Below, one piece after another: positions 34,144-46,378 of a stretch of 64,000 nt of DNA (within the stretch, counting starts at the first letter, position 1; each line of letters begins with the position of its first letter). The DNA lies in NCBI GenBank assembly GCA_021018995.1, contig CM037587.1, positions 71,753,604 to 71,817,603 of the forward strand. Direction: 5' to 3'. The notes under the pieces were generated by a model. The model ran no database searches. It was not told the origin of the DNA and worked only from the letters and a program-made list of their open reading frames with translations. Position numbers and translations under genes: made by a program. The stretch is from Chloranthus sessilifolius (taxonomy: Eukaryota > Streptophyta > Magnoliopsida > Chloranthales > Chloranthaceae).

Positions 34144-35807
34144 GGGTGTGTGTGCGTTTGTTTATATTCGTTGTATGTGCATTTTTTTATATTCATTGTA
34201 TGTGTGTTTTATATAGGGGGAGTGTCCCCAGTGATAAATGTGAAGAAGAAAAAGAAAGGATTACTTTTTTGGTATATGTCTATATATATATAAGGATTTT
34301 TGGTTCATATGTATTTGATTTGCTTCTCCTCCTTTGATTACCTTTTGGTGTTTTCTTTTTGCCTTCAGTGCCATCAGCCGTCGCTGGGACTTGGATGCTT
34401 TCTGAGCTGGCCTGGTGCTGGTTGGAAGGTCACTTTGTGTCTGCACATGTAAAGGTAATGCTATCAGTAGTTTTGTTCCCCCCCTTGCCAGTTGTCAAGG
34501 GAAAAATATCTCAGACTGGGGTCTAGTGATAGAAAGGTGGATATAAGCCTCTCTTTTTTTCTTTTTTTTTTTCTTTTTCTTTTTTTGAAATAATAAATAG
34601 TGCAATAGGGAAAGCAAATGACAATAGATATAATGACAAATAAAAATAAATAATAAATAAAATAAAATAAAATAAAATGCCCCAGTGTAGAAGCGTGGTT
34701 GAGCTTGTAGTATAGTATTTTGATAATGCTATCTGAACGGTGTCTTCCCCATTCTTCATCTTTTGGTGGTCGGGTCGGCGCTTTCAGTATAGTTTACCTT
34801 CTTTTTCCATTAAAAAAAAACCCCAGCGTGTGGATGCAATGGAGCTTTCTTGGGCCTTAGATAAGCATTTTGGGTCTATAAGTAGTCATGGGTATTAGGT
34901 GAATTAGTCTTGCAGAAAAGTACATCAGTACTATCTCTGAACTGGGGGGAGCTCCTTCGATTAATAGCGTACGGGGGTCTATCTTAGGGTATTGATCATC
35001 CTATTCCGTGGTTATTCGGGAAAAGCATGGTAAGTATAATGGGTGATTGCATCAATCGTCATTCAGTGGTTTTCAATTTCATTCTTAGGAATATCCTGTG
35101 AAGTCTCAGATTCATCGTCCAAAATAAAACTAGAAGGGGGAGAGGTAAGGCTTAGTGATATGGGGAATAGTTCATAACTAATACCTTTTCAAAAGGGGTA
35201 AGTAATAATCTTCTCCTCCGAGGGGTATGGAATGCCATGATCGAGCTCTTCGTCATGTTTCGGTACCATCAAAATCTCGCATTCTATGGCTAGCAGGGGT
35301 TTATCCTCCTCCCGCCACCTTACGACGACATCTAGTAGTATGAGAATATTAGGGATGCCCTCGCAGCTTGCTTATACACTTTCAATAAAATTATTGGAGA
35401 TGTCCTCACGGCCTGCATATGCTTCCTTGAGCTCATTGACTTGTTCATTCGTCGTGACACTCTCGCTCTATATATATTTTTTGTGTATATTTTTTTGAAA
35501 GCATTCTGCTGGCGTAAGAATGATGAGTTTCGATTGAACCTAGCATCTTCATTTTTTTTACTCTAACGTCTCCTCCAATGGCGGGGGTAAGGAATGAGAA
35601 TCGGGTATTTCTTACGCTTTTGAAAAAAAGTTTTAGGTACGTCACTAATCCTTCAATCAAATCGCCCGAGTGTAAATGGTGGGCGACAAGCCAGAGATTT
35701 TTAAGGATATTCTGAGGATTGAAGACATACGACCAATGGATGGGTCGTGATGACTACGGGGATGATAAGTATAAGTATTTTAACCACAAGATGTGATGAT
35801 CATAAGA
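34144..35807. other. Spacer between PMD gene and Tat integrase
   Basis: It starts with the PMD unit's 3' region, which has a GGGG-AGTGT-CCCC hairpin at 34217-34229. AT-rich sequence follows with an (AAATA/AAAAT)n tract at about 34590-34680. The right half would be the 3' untranslated part of the - strand Tat element. No supportable gene is seen. Confidence 0.5.
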
Positions 35808-37050
35808 CTAAGGATAGTATTTTCTAAGGTATATGGCATTCCAAGGGCTAGGGAGCTCTTCCCCATCTTCGTTCGCCAATTTGTATGCGTTTCCAGGGTA
35901 TGCGACTGTTATAACGTAAGGGCCTTCCCAGTTCGGTTTTAGTTTTCCTTTTGGATCGACGTGTTTGGAAGGCATAACTTTCTTTAAAACTAGTTCACCA
36001 ATGTTAAGGGTTCGTTGAAGGACTTTCTTATCGTAGGCCCTAGCCATTCTCCTCTGATATACCTGAGCGTGATTAGCTATCCTTAGGCGTGTTTCATCGA
36101 GTCGCTCTAACTGAGTAAGTTAAGCAATTCTCCTCTTGTCTAAGGATAGCTCATCATCGAGTTGGATGTGTAAAGATGGGACTTGTATCTCATATGGTAG
36201 GACTACCTCCATCCCATAGGTGAGGAGGTGGGGAGTTTGGCCAATAGCCGTACGAATAGAGGTCCTATAGGCCCAGAGTGTTTCCGGTAATCGTTCGGGC
36301 CAGTCGGCTCCATTGCTTGTTTTCACAGTTCGTTTCAAAATTAGAATCAGTGTCTTGTTCGTAGCCTCTGCTTGTCCATTGCCTTGAGGGTAGAACGGCG
36401 ATGAGTGGCACAAATCAATGCCATACTTCTTGCATAACTTCTTTATCTTTTTCGCAATGAATTGCGGTCCATTGTCGGTGATGAACATTCTGGGTGCTCC
36501 AAACCGGGTAATGATATTTCAAACTATAAACCTCGCGAGCGTCGAAGCGGTGATTCAGACATAAGACTCGGCCTCTGCCCATTTAGTGTAGTATTTGGTC
36601 GCTGTAAGTATGAATGCATGCTTATGAGTATTCCCAAAGGTGTCCGTAAATGGTCTAATGATGTCGAAGGCCCACATCGAAAACGGCCACGGCAAGGTCA
36701 TGGTGTTTAGTGCAACTGATGGAGCTTTGATAAGTGCAACGTGCTCTTGACATTGTTTGCATGATTGAACATAGAAGTGGCAGTCTCTTATTATCGTCGG
36801 CCAGAAGTAGCCTTGTCATGTAACTTGATCGGAGAGTCTTTATCCACCGGAGTGGGTGCTGCAGGCACTGGCATGTGCTTCTCAGATGATGTATTGTCCT
36901 TCGACAATTGTAACGCATCGCAGCAGTACTCCTTTGGTGAAGTCTTTCTTGTATAATGTTTCACTGAGTATACAGAATTGGGCGCACCGGTTTCTAATAA
37001 TCTTTTGTTCGATCTTCATTCCATATGGGGGAACATGTTGATGTTTCAAG
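35808..37050 (-). pseudogene. pol: Tat integrase
   Basis: Integrase read on -. From the N-terminal side (high coordinates): a decayed zinc domain (CKQCQEHV near 36745), Asp in WAFDIIRPF (near 36680), Asp in FITDNGPQF (36485 onward) and Glu in GNGQAEATNKTL (near 36390), so the D,D,E triad is present. The C-terminal domain has NWEGPYVI (near 35925) and ends YLRKYYP at 35808. Stops lie near 36118, 36510 and 36550. The sequence LPYEIQVPSL and the ending are typical of the Tat lineage. Confidence 0.85.
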
Positions 37051-37055
37051 AAATT

Positions 37056-37853
37056 CTAGATATCAAAATACCATGGATGTCCATCGTCGATTGGTGATTT
37101 CTTGAATCTGAACATAGCAACTTCGGTTTCTATTTCAACGTGATTTTTTGGAGTGATAATTTTTTTTGATTTCATGCTGGCAGGGAGAATTGGTAGTTCC
37201 CTTCTAACGGTCCATGCTACTTTGTGGGTGGGTATTGTTAATCTTTCAATGAAGAAGGTCTTAGTATTTTGGCTGATAGGTATCTGGATGACAGAGGCTA
37301 GTGTGGCTAAGAAATCTACTAACTCGTTTTCTAATCTAGGGATGCGTGTGAAAGAGATCTTTTCAAATTTCTTCACCAAATATTGAGGGGGTCTATAGGT
37401 ATCTCATCAATCTCCTTTCCTTAGTTTTCCATTCTCCTATGACTTGCGAGATTACTAGTTTAGAATTGCCTATGGTCTTTAAGTGTTTGACACCTAATTG
37501 TAACACTGCCTGCAATCCAGCTATAAAAGCTTCGTTTCCGGGCTTAGAAGGACTATTCCGATGCCCTTCCCTTTGTGATTTAGAGCACCGTCGAAAGAGA
37601 GAGTCCATGAGGTTTTATCGGGCTCTTCGTCATGAATTGTGAGTAAGTCTTCATCGAGGAAGTCCGCGTGTATCAGTTCATTGTTCAGGAGTGGAAAATC
37701 TGTGAGGTAATCTGTAATAGCTTGCCCCTTGATCGACTTCTGGGTGACGTAAGTGATATTGAACTCTTGTAATAGCATATGCCAGCGGGCGATCTTCCCT
37801 GATGTGGCGGGCTTTTCGAATATGTACTTCAGAGGATCCATTCGGGCTAGCAC
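37056..37853 (-). pseudogene. pol: Tat second RNase H (archaeal-like) and linker
   Basis: Tat elements are known to carry an added archaeal-type RNase H after the retroviral one. Here WTLSFDGALNHKGKGIGIVL (starting near 37610) is its first strand with the catalytic Asp. EAFIAGLQAVLQLG follows after a frameshift near 37520. The later GNSKLVISQ has Asn where GDS is expected, removing a catalytic Asp. The linker to integrase (37379-37056) is open for 107 codons. Confidence 0.75.
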
Positions 37854-37898
37854 TAGTGTCTTATATGCTCCGAAGTAATGTCGTAATTTAGTTGAAGC

Positions 37899-38677
37899 TC
37901 ATACCAATGTGAGGCATGTCTTCTCCATAGGGGTGTACTTTCGTTCATATTCAACCATCATTCTACTAAGGTAGTAAATGGCCTTCTCTCTCTTGCCATC
38001 TTCTTCATATTGTCCTAAGATTACTCCCATCGCTTTATCGTTTGCTGAAAGGTATAAGATTAGGGGTCTTCCGGAAACTGGTGGCGATAGTATTGGTGGG
38101 TTAAGGAGGTTTTTTTTAATGCTATCGAAAGCTTGCTGGCATTGGTCATCCCATTTGTACTCAATTCCTCCTTTAAGTAGTTTGTAGAAAGGATCGCATC
38201 GGTTTGAATGCTGAGAGATAAATCCCCTGATGAATTGCAATCTTCCTATCAAACCTCATAATTCCTTAATATTGTTGGGAGGTGGCATCTCTAAAATGAC
38301 TCTCACTTTCACATGGTCGACTTCAATCCCTCGGTTGCTAACTATAAAACCAAGTTATTTTCCGGAGGTGACTCCGAAAACACATTTCTTAGGATTCATT
38401 TTTAGTTGATATTTCTTAGCTCTCTGTAGCACTAGCCGAAGGGCTTCAGCGTGTCCTACTCGCGTCTGGGACTTTACTAATATGTCATTGACATAAACTT
38501 CTACACACTTATGCATCATGTCATGAAAAATATCCATCATGGCGCATTGATATGTGGCTCCTGCATTCTTGAGCCCAAAAGGCATGACGACGTAGCAGTA
38601 AGTCCCCCATGGTGTAGTGAAGGAAGTCTTCTCTTGGTTAGACTCTACTAACTTGATCTCATTATATCCAGAGAAAT
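37899..38677 (-). pseudogene. pol: Tat RT palm/thumb and first RNase H
   Basis: After the solo LTR the - strand frame resumes at SGYNEIKL, MPFGLKNAGATYQ, then YVNDIL at about 38495, where the RT catalytic box should be YVDD. The change GTCGATGAC to GTCAATGAC is a CpG loss. 38252-37899 holds FIRGFISQHSNRCDPFYKLL and the retroviral-type RNase H (LSANDKAMGVILGQ, IYYLSR, then YTPMEK). Confidence 0.85.
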
Positions 38678-40857
38678 TGTGACAGCCCGAATTTCGACAC
38701 CCCAAAACCCGTGCCATCAGCACGACCCTCAAGATCGTGCCCTGTGATTCTTTACGAAGCATTGGTATGTACAAGCCAAAAACTGCGATTACGGCACATG
38801 TATCTACTCTAACCAGTACTCATATGTTTAAAATTAATAGGGTCTCTAAAGGCAGTTCTTGTCCCATGCCAATTCATGGGCATAAGAACTTACCCAAACC
38901 GTTGGTGGTATCAGTTCATTCCAGACGGTTTGTCAAAAGAATAATGGTATTTAATTACATTCAAATAAAGAGGCTTGACATACCAAGCCGTACCTAATAC
39001 TCTCAACTCACTCTCAAAGTACGCAATGGGTCTCCTAGAAGAATTCCTCAGGAGGAGGCTCTGACTCCTCTGTGGGCACGTAATCTGAATCCCCTGGATC
39101 AAGGTCTCCAGAAGTCTTTACTACCGCTAGTCCTGGACCTGCGACATATAGTCTAAGGGGTGAGCTACATCCTAGCTCCGTAGGGAAACAAAATGAACAT
39201 ATAGATTAACCTTCACATATATGTCAGCAGTTTTAAAAGCATAAATTATCGAATAACACTTATGGAAAACAATTGAAATAACTGGAATAAAATAATGATT
39301 TTAACTGTTACTTTGCATGGTTTTGTTTATTGTCCTTTCTGGTTTAGTTATGAATTTGGCCTAATCACTTAAATCTTAACATAAGTAGTCCCCGAGCAAT
39401 ATAGCATCGAGCCCTGATAGAATACCCACCATCATCGTCTAACTAGACAATTGTTATGTGTATTCCCTGGGAGTACTGCCCAAGCCCCTCTCTCATAGGT
39501 GGTGGGGTCTATTATCAAATCTACATCCCTGGGATGTGCTATGAACATACGGATTGGCCGCCGTACCGGTCAGGGATATCCTGCCGAGTCAGTCGTGGGT
39601 ATCCCGCCACGTCGGTGGGGTATTCTAGTCAAACCTTAAATAATAAAAATATCGAACGTGCTGTACATATAGTTATTCACCGTGATTGTGCTAATTTTAT
39701 TACATTAGGCCTTATCACTTGACTTTCGTTTCACTGTTAGTTTTCATCTACATCTCTGGGATGCCACAGGTTCAATGTACCATCTAGATGTCCACTATAC
39801 AATTTTTACGTCCCCTGGGGAGCTCATGGCTATCACATTTGAAACTTACTCACACACCCTTTTTCATAATGATCATGCAATACTTAACTATTTAATTGAA
39901 ATACACTACATATATGAGTTGACGAAATAATACACATGTTTCAAGAATATTCCCTACCTCAACGCAATTCCAATGTACACTTTTCTCATAGAGGTTTACA
40001 CGTCACGATCTCATGTCAACCTACATTTCATGTGTTTAGAGTATGTTTAGAAAGGTCACTAGAATCATTGGAGCACATAGCCTCCATGTATTACACTAAA
40101 CTATCAACATCTGTGTGGTGCCTCGCGCGAGCGAGCACAATTCCTCGCTCGAGCGGTCACTTGACCTCGCTCGAGCGAGCACAATTCCTCGCTCGAGCAG
40201 TTCAAACGAGATCGCTCGAGCGGTTAAGGCGAGCCATCTTAAACTCTATGCGATACCTCGCTCGGGCGAGCTCTTCCTTCAATATGGGTCTCACTCGAGC
40301 GAGCTCAGAACGCAACAGTTCTTTGGTTTTTATATTCTGTCCTCGCTCGAGCGAGCCACGATAGACATAATCGCTCGATCAGTTCGAGGACTATTTCCCT
40401 TCTTCATCCAATATCTTAATAGCATTAAATAACCTAAAATCATTTCAACTAATGCTTCTTACATTATCTAATCACCCAAAATACACATTTAAATCATACC
40501 TCGATTGATGTATTTGATGTAAACATGATCCAAGTTCTAACTAGATGAGAAACTCATCAAGGTTCCTCCTCTAGTCCTCTTTCCAAACTTCTATCAACTT
40601 AGAACAACAAGTCTCTACTCTCTTTTATGATTCCCTCTCTTCTCTTTCTCTTTTCCTTCTCTCTATCTAAATTAATTAGGTCACGTATTGGGGAACCCCT
40701 CTCCCCCTCATTCACTTATATATATCTTAGTGAAGGTTAGTGTGTTTCACACACACACACATAGTGTATACATGTTAGTTTTGGTTTCCTTGTGAACCAC
40801 ACATACATGTGCATGGTACATGACATGTACGGTTCCCGAAAATCTGGGGTTATGACA
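38678..40857 (+). mobile_element. Solo LTR, 2180 bp, inserted in Tat RT
   Basis: It starts TGTGACAGCCCGAATTTCG and ends GGGGTTATGACA, with a perfect TSD GAAAT at 38673-38677 and 40858-40862. Removing it rejoins the RT frame, FMDD before and FSGYN after. No primer site, polypurine tract or coding sequence is found inside, so it is a solo LTR or a small terminal-repeat element. The TGTGACA start is seen in plant gypsy LTRs, but the family is not certain. The strand is nominal. Confidence 0.85.
40121..40392. repeat. Array of CTCGCTCGAGCGAG palindromes
   Basis: About ten copies of the palindrome CTCGCTCGAGCGAG, partial or complete, with spacers of 10-50 bases. Some are decayed (CTCGGGCGAG, CGCTCGATC). 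The array lies inside the solo LTR. Confidence 0.85.
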
Positions 40858-40862
40858 GAAAT

Positions 40863-41250
40863 CGTCCATAAAAGATAGCATCTCATGTCCAGCGGTGTTG
40901 TCAATAAGAGTGTCAATATGTGGGAGTGGGAAGTCATCTTTTGGGCATGCCTGATAGAGGACAACTCAGATGAATTTAGCTTTGTGTAACTTGTCAACTT
41001 CCTCTTTGACTTGAAGGGTTGTTTGGGGGTGCATCCTGCGGAGTTTCTGCTTGACAGGTTTCGCATCGGGTTCTAAGACAAGACGATGCTCTACTAGGCT
41101 GGGGTCTAAACTAGGCTTTTCCTCGTAGGACCATGTGAAAGAGTCAAGATGTTCCTATAGGATTTGTACAATCTGTTCACATTCTCTAGAATTGAGCGTC
41201 GCACTAATTAATAGTTTCTTGGGCTTCTCGTCGGTGCTAAAATTGATTTC
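40863..41250 (-). pseudogene. pol: Tat RT N-terminal region with internal deletion
   Basis: Reads SWSYEEKPSLDP, VEHRLVLEPDAKPVKQKLRR, EEVDKLHKAKFI, stop, then ACPKDDFPLPHIDTLIDNTA and MDDF at the solo LTR. The segment that normally lies between KAGFI and the ACPKDDFPLP box (about 35 residues with the IVPVKKK and RVCVDFRDLN motifs) is missing. Confidence 0.8.
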
Positions 41251-41646
41251 CTTCGTGGGTTCGACGGCAGCCTAGGTATGTTCATCAAAACATTTAATAA
41301 CCCGTCGGAAGTCCTGAGTCTCATCAGGGCCTGGTGTTCCTCCTTCATCCTCGATAAGCTCATATACCACGAAATTACTAGGCCGGGGATTTATTTTTAC
41401 GCAAGGCCACTCTTCATCGACGCAACTTATGACCGAAAGATCTTTGGTAAAGCGAAGGTCAAGGCTATTAATTCTTCTCTCAAAGTCGTAGAGTATCTCT
41501 TCTGGTATGATGACTGGCTTATTACTTAGCCTGAAGGCTTTGCGTCCTTGTGCGCGAGACGGGTCAGGAGTTAGGGGAGGGAAGTCCCCTCGTTGACTGT
41601 TGACTTGAGTCGGGATAAAGAGTTTCCTTTCTTTTTCAAGGTTTTT

Positions 41647-42906
41647 TTATTTTTTTAGGTTTTGTGTTTCTAGTTTTTTGCGGTTTTCTATATTTTCTAT
41701 TTTTTTTATCTTTGATAATAAATATGGTATAGGGTCTGTGGCCTCAAGAGGATCCAGGAGAGCCGCTTCCTCTAGTTGAGGGAGCGAGACGGCTGCGAGA
41801 GCCGTTCGGGCGATCCTTTGGGGAACACAAACTTGTTGCAAATTTGGCATTTTTTTGTATTTTTTTTTTGAGTCCTCATCCAATGGGATCTTTCGAATAA
41901 GCAATGTTGATGACAGGGGTATCATAGTTTGAGTTTCCTCTACTAGGGTGATTGTCTCTTCCCTGAAGAAGCTCGAGAGATCATAATCGATTGAACAATC
42001 GTCGTCGGAGCTATGAGATGATTGTCCTTCCCATGAGGAGGAATCTCCTAAAGGGTCCTCAGGGGGAGGTAACTCTTTCTCTTGATCTTCATGATATGTT
42101 GGGATGACCGTACATGCTCGGCAGCGGAGCTGGTAATGGTAAGAAATGCAGGGAGACTCCCAAGGACATTCCCATCCTTCCAAGTTATGGTCGACAATAT
42201 TATCCAACTCACTCTCTAGATCTGATAAGGCATGAAGTTCTAGGTTGGCTTGCTCTGCCAATTTGAGTGCAGGGAGGTCTATCCAGTAGTCCTCGTCATC
42301 TCTTGGTGGAGATAGCCACTCTTCCTCGAGCGATTGCCAAAATATTTGGAGTTGTGGTACATCTGGGAATGAAGGAACGTCTAATTCAAACTCCTCTTCA
42401 AACTCTAGGAGTGGGACGTGGGTGTTTCCTCCTGAGTCAAATAACTGACCATCGGGTCTTCTCTCTTCTGGTGCCAAGAGAGGTTGGTGGATTACTGGTT
42501 GTGCTTATAGTTGTAAGGTCGGCTTCGTTCACCTTGGTCGTTATAGGATGTGTGATCTTGCTAGCAAATTGCTCTAGTATGCGAGTTCATGCTTCGCACA
42601 GGGGTTGATAATAGTGAAAGATACAAGGCGAGTCCCAGGGGCATTTCCATCCTCCAAGGCTGAGGCAAAGGTGGATGCTATATGAATTAATATTTTCTTA
42701 AAGGTGTCATCCCGTTCCCATGGTGACCGTGAGTGTTCTTTGTCATCTCGTAAAGCTGCTATGTGAAAATCTTCGTCATCTGTAGATTCCCAATCCTGTA
42801 ATTGCGATTCTATTTCTGGAGGGTCTTTCTTTCTTCCTTCTATGGGATTTTTAATGTCAAATAAAGGCTTGACTCCTTCGAGGGATTTGTCGATATCATC
42901 ATTCAA
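41647..42906 (-). pseudogene. Acidic linker between Tat protease and RT
   Basis: 42477-41647 is open for 276 codons and 42906-42574 for 110. Both are very acidic with many Glu/Asp/Ser residues (for example EFEEEFELDV and SSHSSDDDCSIDYDL). A motif of the type GW-x-CPW-x-SPCI, then HYQ, occurs twice (near 42175-42110 and 42655-42590). It sits where Tat elements have a poorly conserved spacer. Function unknown. Confidence 0.5.
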
Positions 42907-43038
42907 GTTCGTCTAATCATTGAATGCTTTGGATATTAGTTAAATTTTAGTCTCCTGGGGTTTGGTGAAGGATACTCCCCTCTGCTTCGGCATACCTGCT
43001 TACTCAGTAGTTCCATAGACGAAGTGGTCATAAAGAGA

Positions 43039-43932
43039 TCATTTCGGTGAGGTAGGGAATAAATCGACTAGTTGGCCATTCGATCGGTAACCTAATCCTA
43101 TGTGCTTGCGTATTTTAGTCGGGAATATAGGTTTCACACGCCCTTGCTTATCCTTACCGAGTCCGTTGTGGGGGACATATCCAAGTTGGTACATAAGATC
43201 CCACCCTTTCATCGCAGTTGGGTTGATGTCGTATAATCTAGCGAGGTCTGGGCCAACCTCCCTCTTCATTAGCTCTTGTTGTCGCTCTGGGTGGAAACCA
43301 GGAAGGGCAGGTGAGCAGACTCCTGCGACAACTACTTCATCAGGAATTCGCATCTTTTGGATGTGGCTTGTGTTTAGTACGGATTCATGGGCCGTCAGAA
43401 TACTTGTCGCGTAATCGATATCCATCTCCTGAAGAGGTGCATCAGCGTATATACGAACGATGGAGTCCTCATACGAGAATTTAATGCACTGATGGTATGT
43501 GGATGCGACAACCTTCATTGATTCTAACCATTTTCTACCTAAAATGAGATTATATGTGCTAGCGGAGTCAGCAACATCGAATGTAACATCTTTTGTCAAG
43601 GGTCCAAGGCAGACCTGAAGTTTGATAGTTCCTTTTAAGAAATGCTGCGAGCCGTCGTAGGCTATGAGCGACAAGGCCGAGGGCCTGACGTCTTATTCCA
43701 TGTATTCAAGTGTTTTCATTGTGGTGAGAGGGAAAATATTGAGTCTCGCGCCTATGTCGACTAGTGCATGGGGAATAGAGAACCCTCTGATTATGATTGT
43801 AAGATATATGGGGGCAGCGCTCCCGTGAAGTGACTCCTTAGGCATGTCTGCATCCGTGAATGTGAGGGCGAGAGGTTGTGCCATGACAGAGGTAATTTGA
43901 TGATGCTCATCCAGGGTCGTATCTTCGTCCAC
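43039..43932 (-). pseudogene. Tat protease and G-patch domain
   Basis: Protease active site FSIPHALVDIGARLNIFPL near 43790 (Ile where DTG or DSG is usual). Second signature STYNLILGRKWLESMKVVAS near 43555. The G-patch follows: WDLMYQLGYVPHNGLGKDKQ near 43200, then HIGLGYRS, ending at 43039. The protease-G-patch pairing is known from plant Ty3/gypsy elements. One stop (TAA, near 43693) separates the halves. Confidence 0.85.
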
Positions 43933-43939
43933 TTGAGTG

Positions 43940-46378
43940 TCCTTATTAACAGTCGGTGATGATCATGCTACTTCTTGATGAGTTCTAGTATAGATATCTG
44001 GGCTAGGATCTTTTATAGATGTTGTAACAAATCGTACTCTTGCCCTGGCTCGAGTGCTATTTCTTTGCATGACCGATGGGCCCTAAGTGCAGGTGGGGAT
44101 GTGGATAGTTGGTTCCTAACTTGAGAATAGGGTAGGCTGATTGCTGGTCGAACCTATCATGCCTCGATGTCGGTGCATTTGTGAAGCGAGTGAAGTTAAG
44201 GGTTGGAGGGCATGTCGGTATGGTACTACTCTAAGGTGGGAGGTATTGCGTGTGATCCTCTTCCTCTAAGAAAGTGGAGACCAACATCTCGCATGGCTTT
44301 AGGTATTCTTTTTGTTCACTTTTCTCTTCATCTGACGGATATTCAGTTCTGGCTTCACTCTCTTGGTTGGGAGTCGTGTGGGCAACACTGTCTATTCATG
44401 CGACAGTCGAAATGACGGTTTGGAGAGCATAGTCTCCACACTTAGATTCAGAGTCCGGTGAAGGGAGTGGCAACACTGGTGATTCGAGATTGGGCGGGGT
44501 CAATGGCTCTAGTGGGGAATGATGAAATAATGGCCTTTTGGCCCTGAAGGAATGGACTCATATTTGAGTAAACTTTGGATATGGAGGCGGGATCGGTGGC
44601 ACGATCCGTGTGATCAAGGCAGAGGGGTGCAAGGAGGATGGAGTTCTTATAGGGGTAGTAACAACGTCGGAGGGTAGGATATGAGTGATTAATGTCGAAG
44701 GCTGGAAATAAGGTTGACTGGGGAGATCTACAGTAGTGACCTGGGCCGGTGTCCCTTGGTTGTGGTTGGGCATGGGGTTATTTATGATTCCTAAATTCTA
44801 TTGGGGTTGATTGTTATTAGGATCAGGGTTCCTATGCACTTCCCAATCAATTTGATTCCGGTCATTCATGTCATAGATCACGTCCCTGAGAACCCAACAG
44901 TCCTCTTGGTTGTGTCCCGCGTACCGATGGAAAGAACAGTATTTACCGTAGTCGAGATTTGCAGGCCATGGCCTAGGCTTTTCTTGTGGGAATCGTAAGA
45001 GATTCTGAGCGCTAAGGAGGTAAAAAATGTTGGAAATAGTATCGGGTAAAGGGGGATAGTTTTCTCACTTTGGCTGGTAGGGTCCCCTAGTTGAGTTAAA
45101 GTTCTGAGGTGGAGCTATGCTATTATAATTTGGCGCATGGGCCGGTCGATTATGTGCTGCATTTTAGGCCTGATAAGCATTAGGGTATTGGTTTCTATTT
45201 TGATATTGGCCTTGGTTTTGGTTTTGGCCCTAGTTCTGGTTTGCGTACCTGTGTTGATTGGCGCCCTGATTTTGACTAGCGTATTGTTGTTGGGTCTGGT
45301 TGTGCTCAAAGTTGCGTGGTGGGAAGTTCCTATTATTTGAATTTTGCCCTTGATTAATAACCATATTAACTTGTTCGGTTCCTGAGGCTTTCTTATGATT
45401 TTTCAATTTCGACTCGTTGGAGGAGCCCACCTTTGACATGACTACAGATAATGCAAGATCTCCGCCCTTGATGTGTCGCATCAATCGGGATGCCCAAGAG
45501 TGAAGTGTAGTGAAGTCGGGGCAATCGCTGATGACTAGGGCGCTCCTTAGTGGTTCCTTGGTATTGTCAATAATGATGTCAATTGAATCTTTCTCTTTCA
45601 TTAAAGTACCAATTCTAGCAGCAAGCTTTCGCCATCTAGCGACGAAGTCGGTAAATTCTTCATTTGGTCCTTACTTGGCCGCCATCAGGTCGCTGAGGCT
45701 AGCCGTCTCTTGAATCAAGTGTTTGTATTGGTCTAGAAATCGACCGACTAGCTCATCAAAAGTCTCTATCTTATAAAGTGGGAGCTCCGCGAACTAGTCT
45801 AGAGCTTCTCCTTCTAATGAACGTTGAAAGTAGTGAATGAGAAGTCCTTGATTATTGCGTATAGGTCGGCAATCATTACAAAAGAGGGCCAAGTGATGGT
45901 TCAGATTTCCGGTGCCATTGTATTTAGTAAATTTTGGCGGTTTAAATCCTATGGGTAGGTCAAATTCAATTTCTCGACAAAATTTATCGAATCCGAACGA
46001 GCGACCTGGGCATTCCCTCTTGGCAATATATTCATCGAGCATTTTTGGGAGGTCTTCAACCTTTATAGTGTTGTCTTTGAGAGTGATGTGTGAGATACCC
46101 TTATCTGGCAAACTATCATTAAAGAACGTGAGTATGTTGCCTCAATGGGGTAGCGCGGGCTGACATCGTGCTTCGGGTGGAAGGTGGTCTCTCTTGTTGC
46201 TCTTGCTCTCCTGAATTTTATAGTCCCCTAATGGTTTCATATGCAACAGCCAATCCTCGAAGCAACTCTTAGAAATCATCGCCTCATCTTTGTAACGGTC
46301 ACCAAGTGCCTCGAGTTGCGTGCAGCAGGTCATTGAATCACAACGTGTGCACAGCTGAATTTTTGAGAAGCTTTGCAC
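43940..46378 (-). pseudogene. gag: Decayed Tat gag (- strand)
   Basis: Capsid: FGFDKFCREIEFDLPIGFKP, KYNG, HHLALF, YFQRSLEGEALD (46111-45794), then after a stop the second half to 45230 (IDIIIDNTKEPLRSALVISD). A zinc knuckle of the form C-x2-H-x4-H-x4-C (CSFHRYAGHNQEDC) lies near 44940-44900. A Pro/Thr-rich piece follows (44773-44558). Strong similarity to the gag at 780-1975 shows the two belong to related Tat elements. The 5' LTR and primer site expected further right are not contiguous. Confidence 0.82.

Noticed and set aside
34590..34680. AT-rich tract as an origin or matrix attachment region
   Set aside because: It is a simple AAATA/AAAAT microsatellite; nothing else supports a function.
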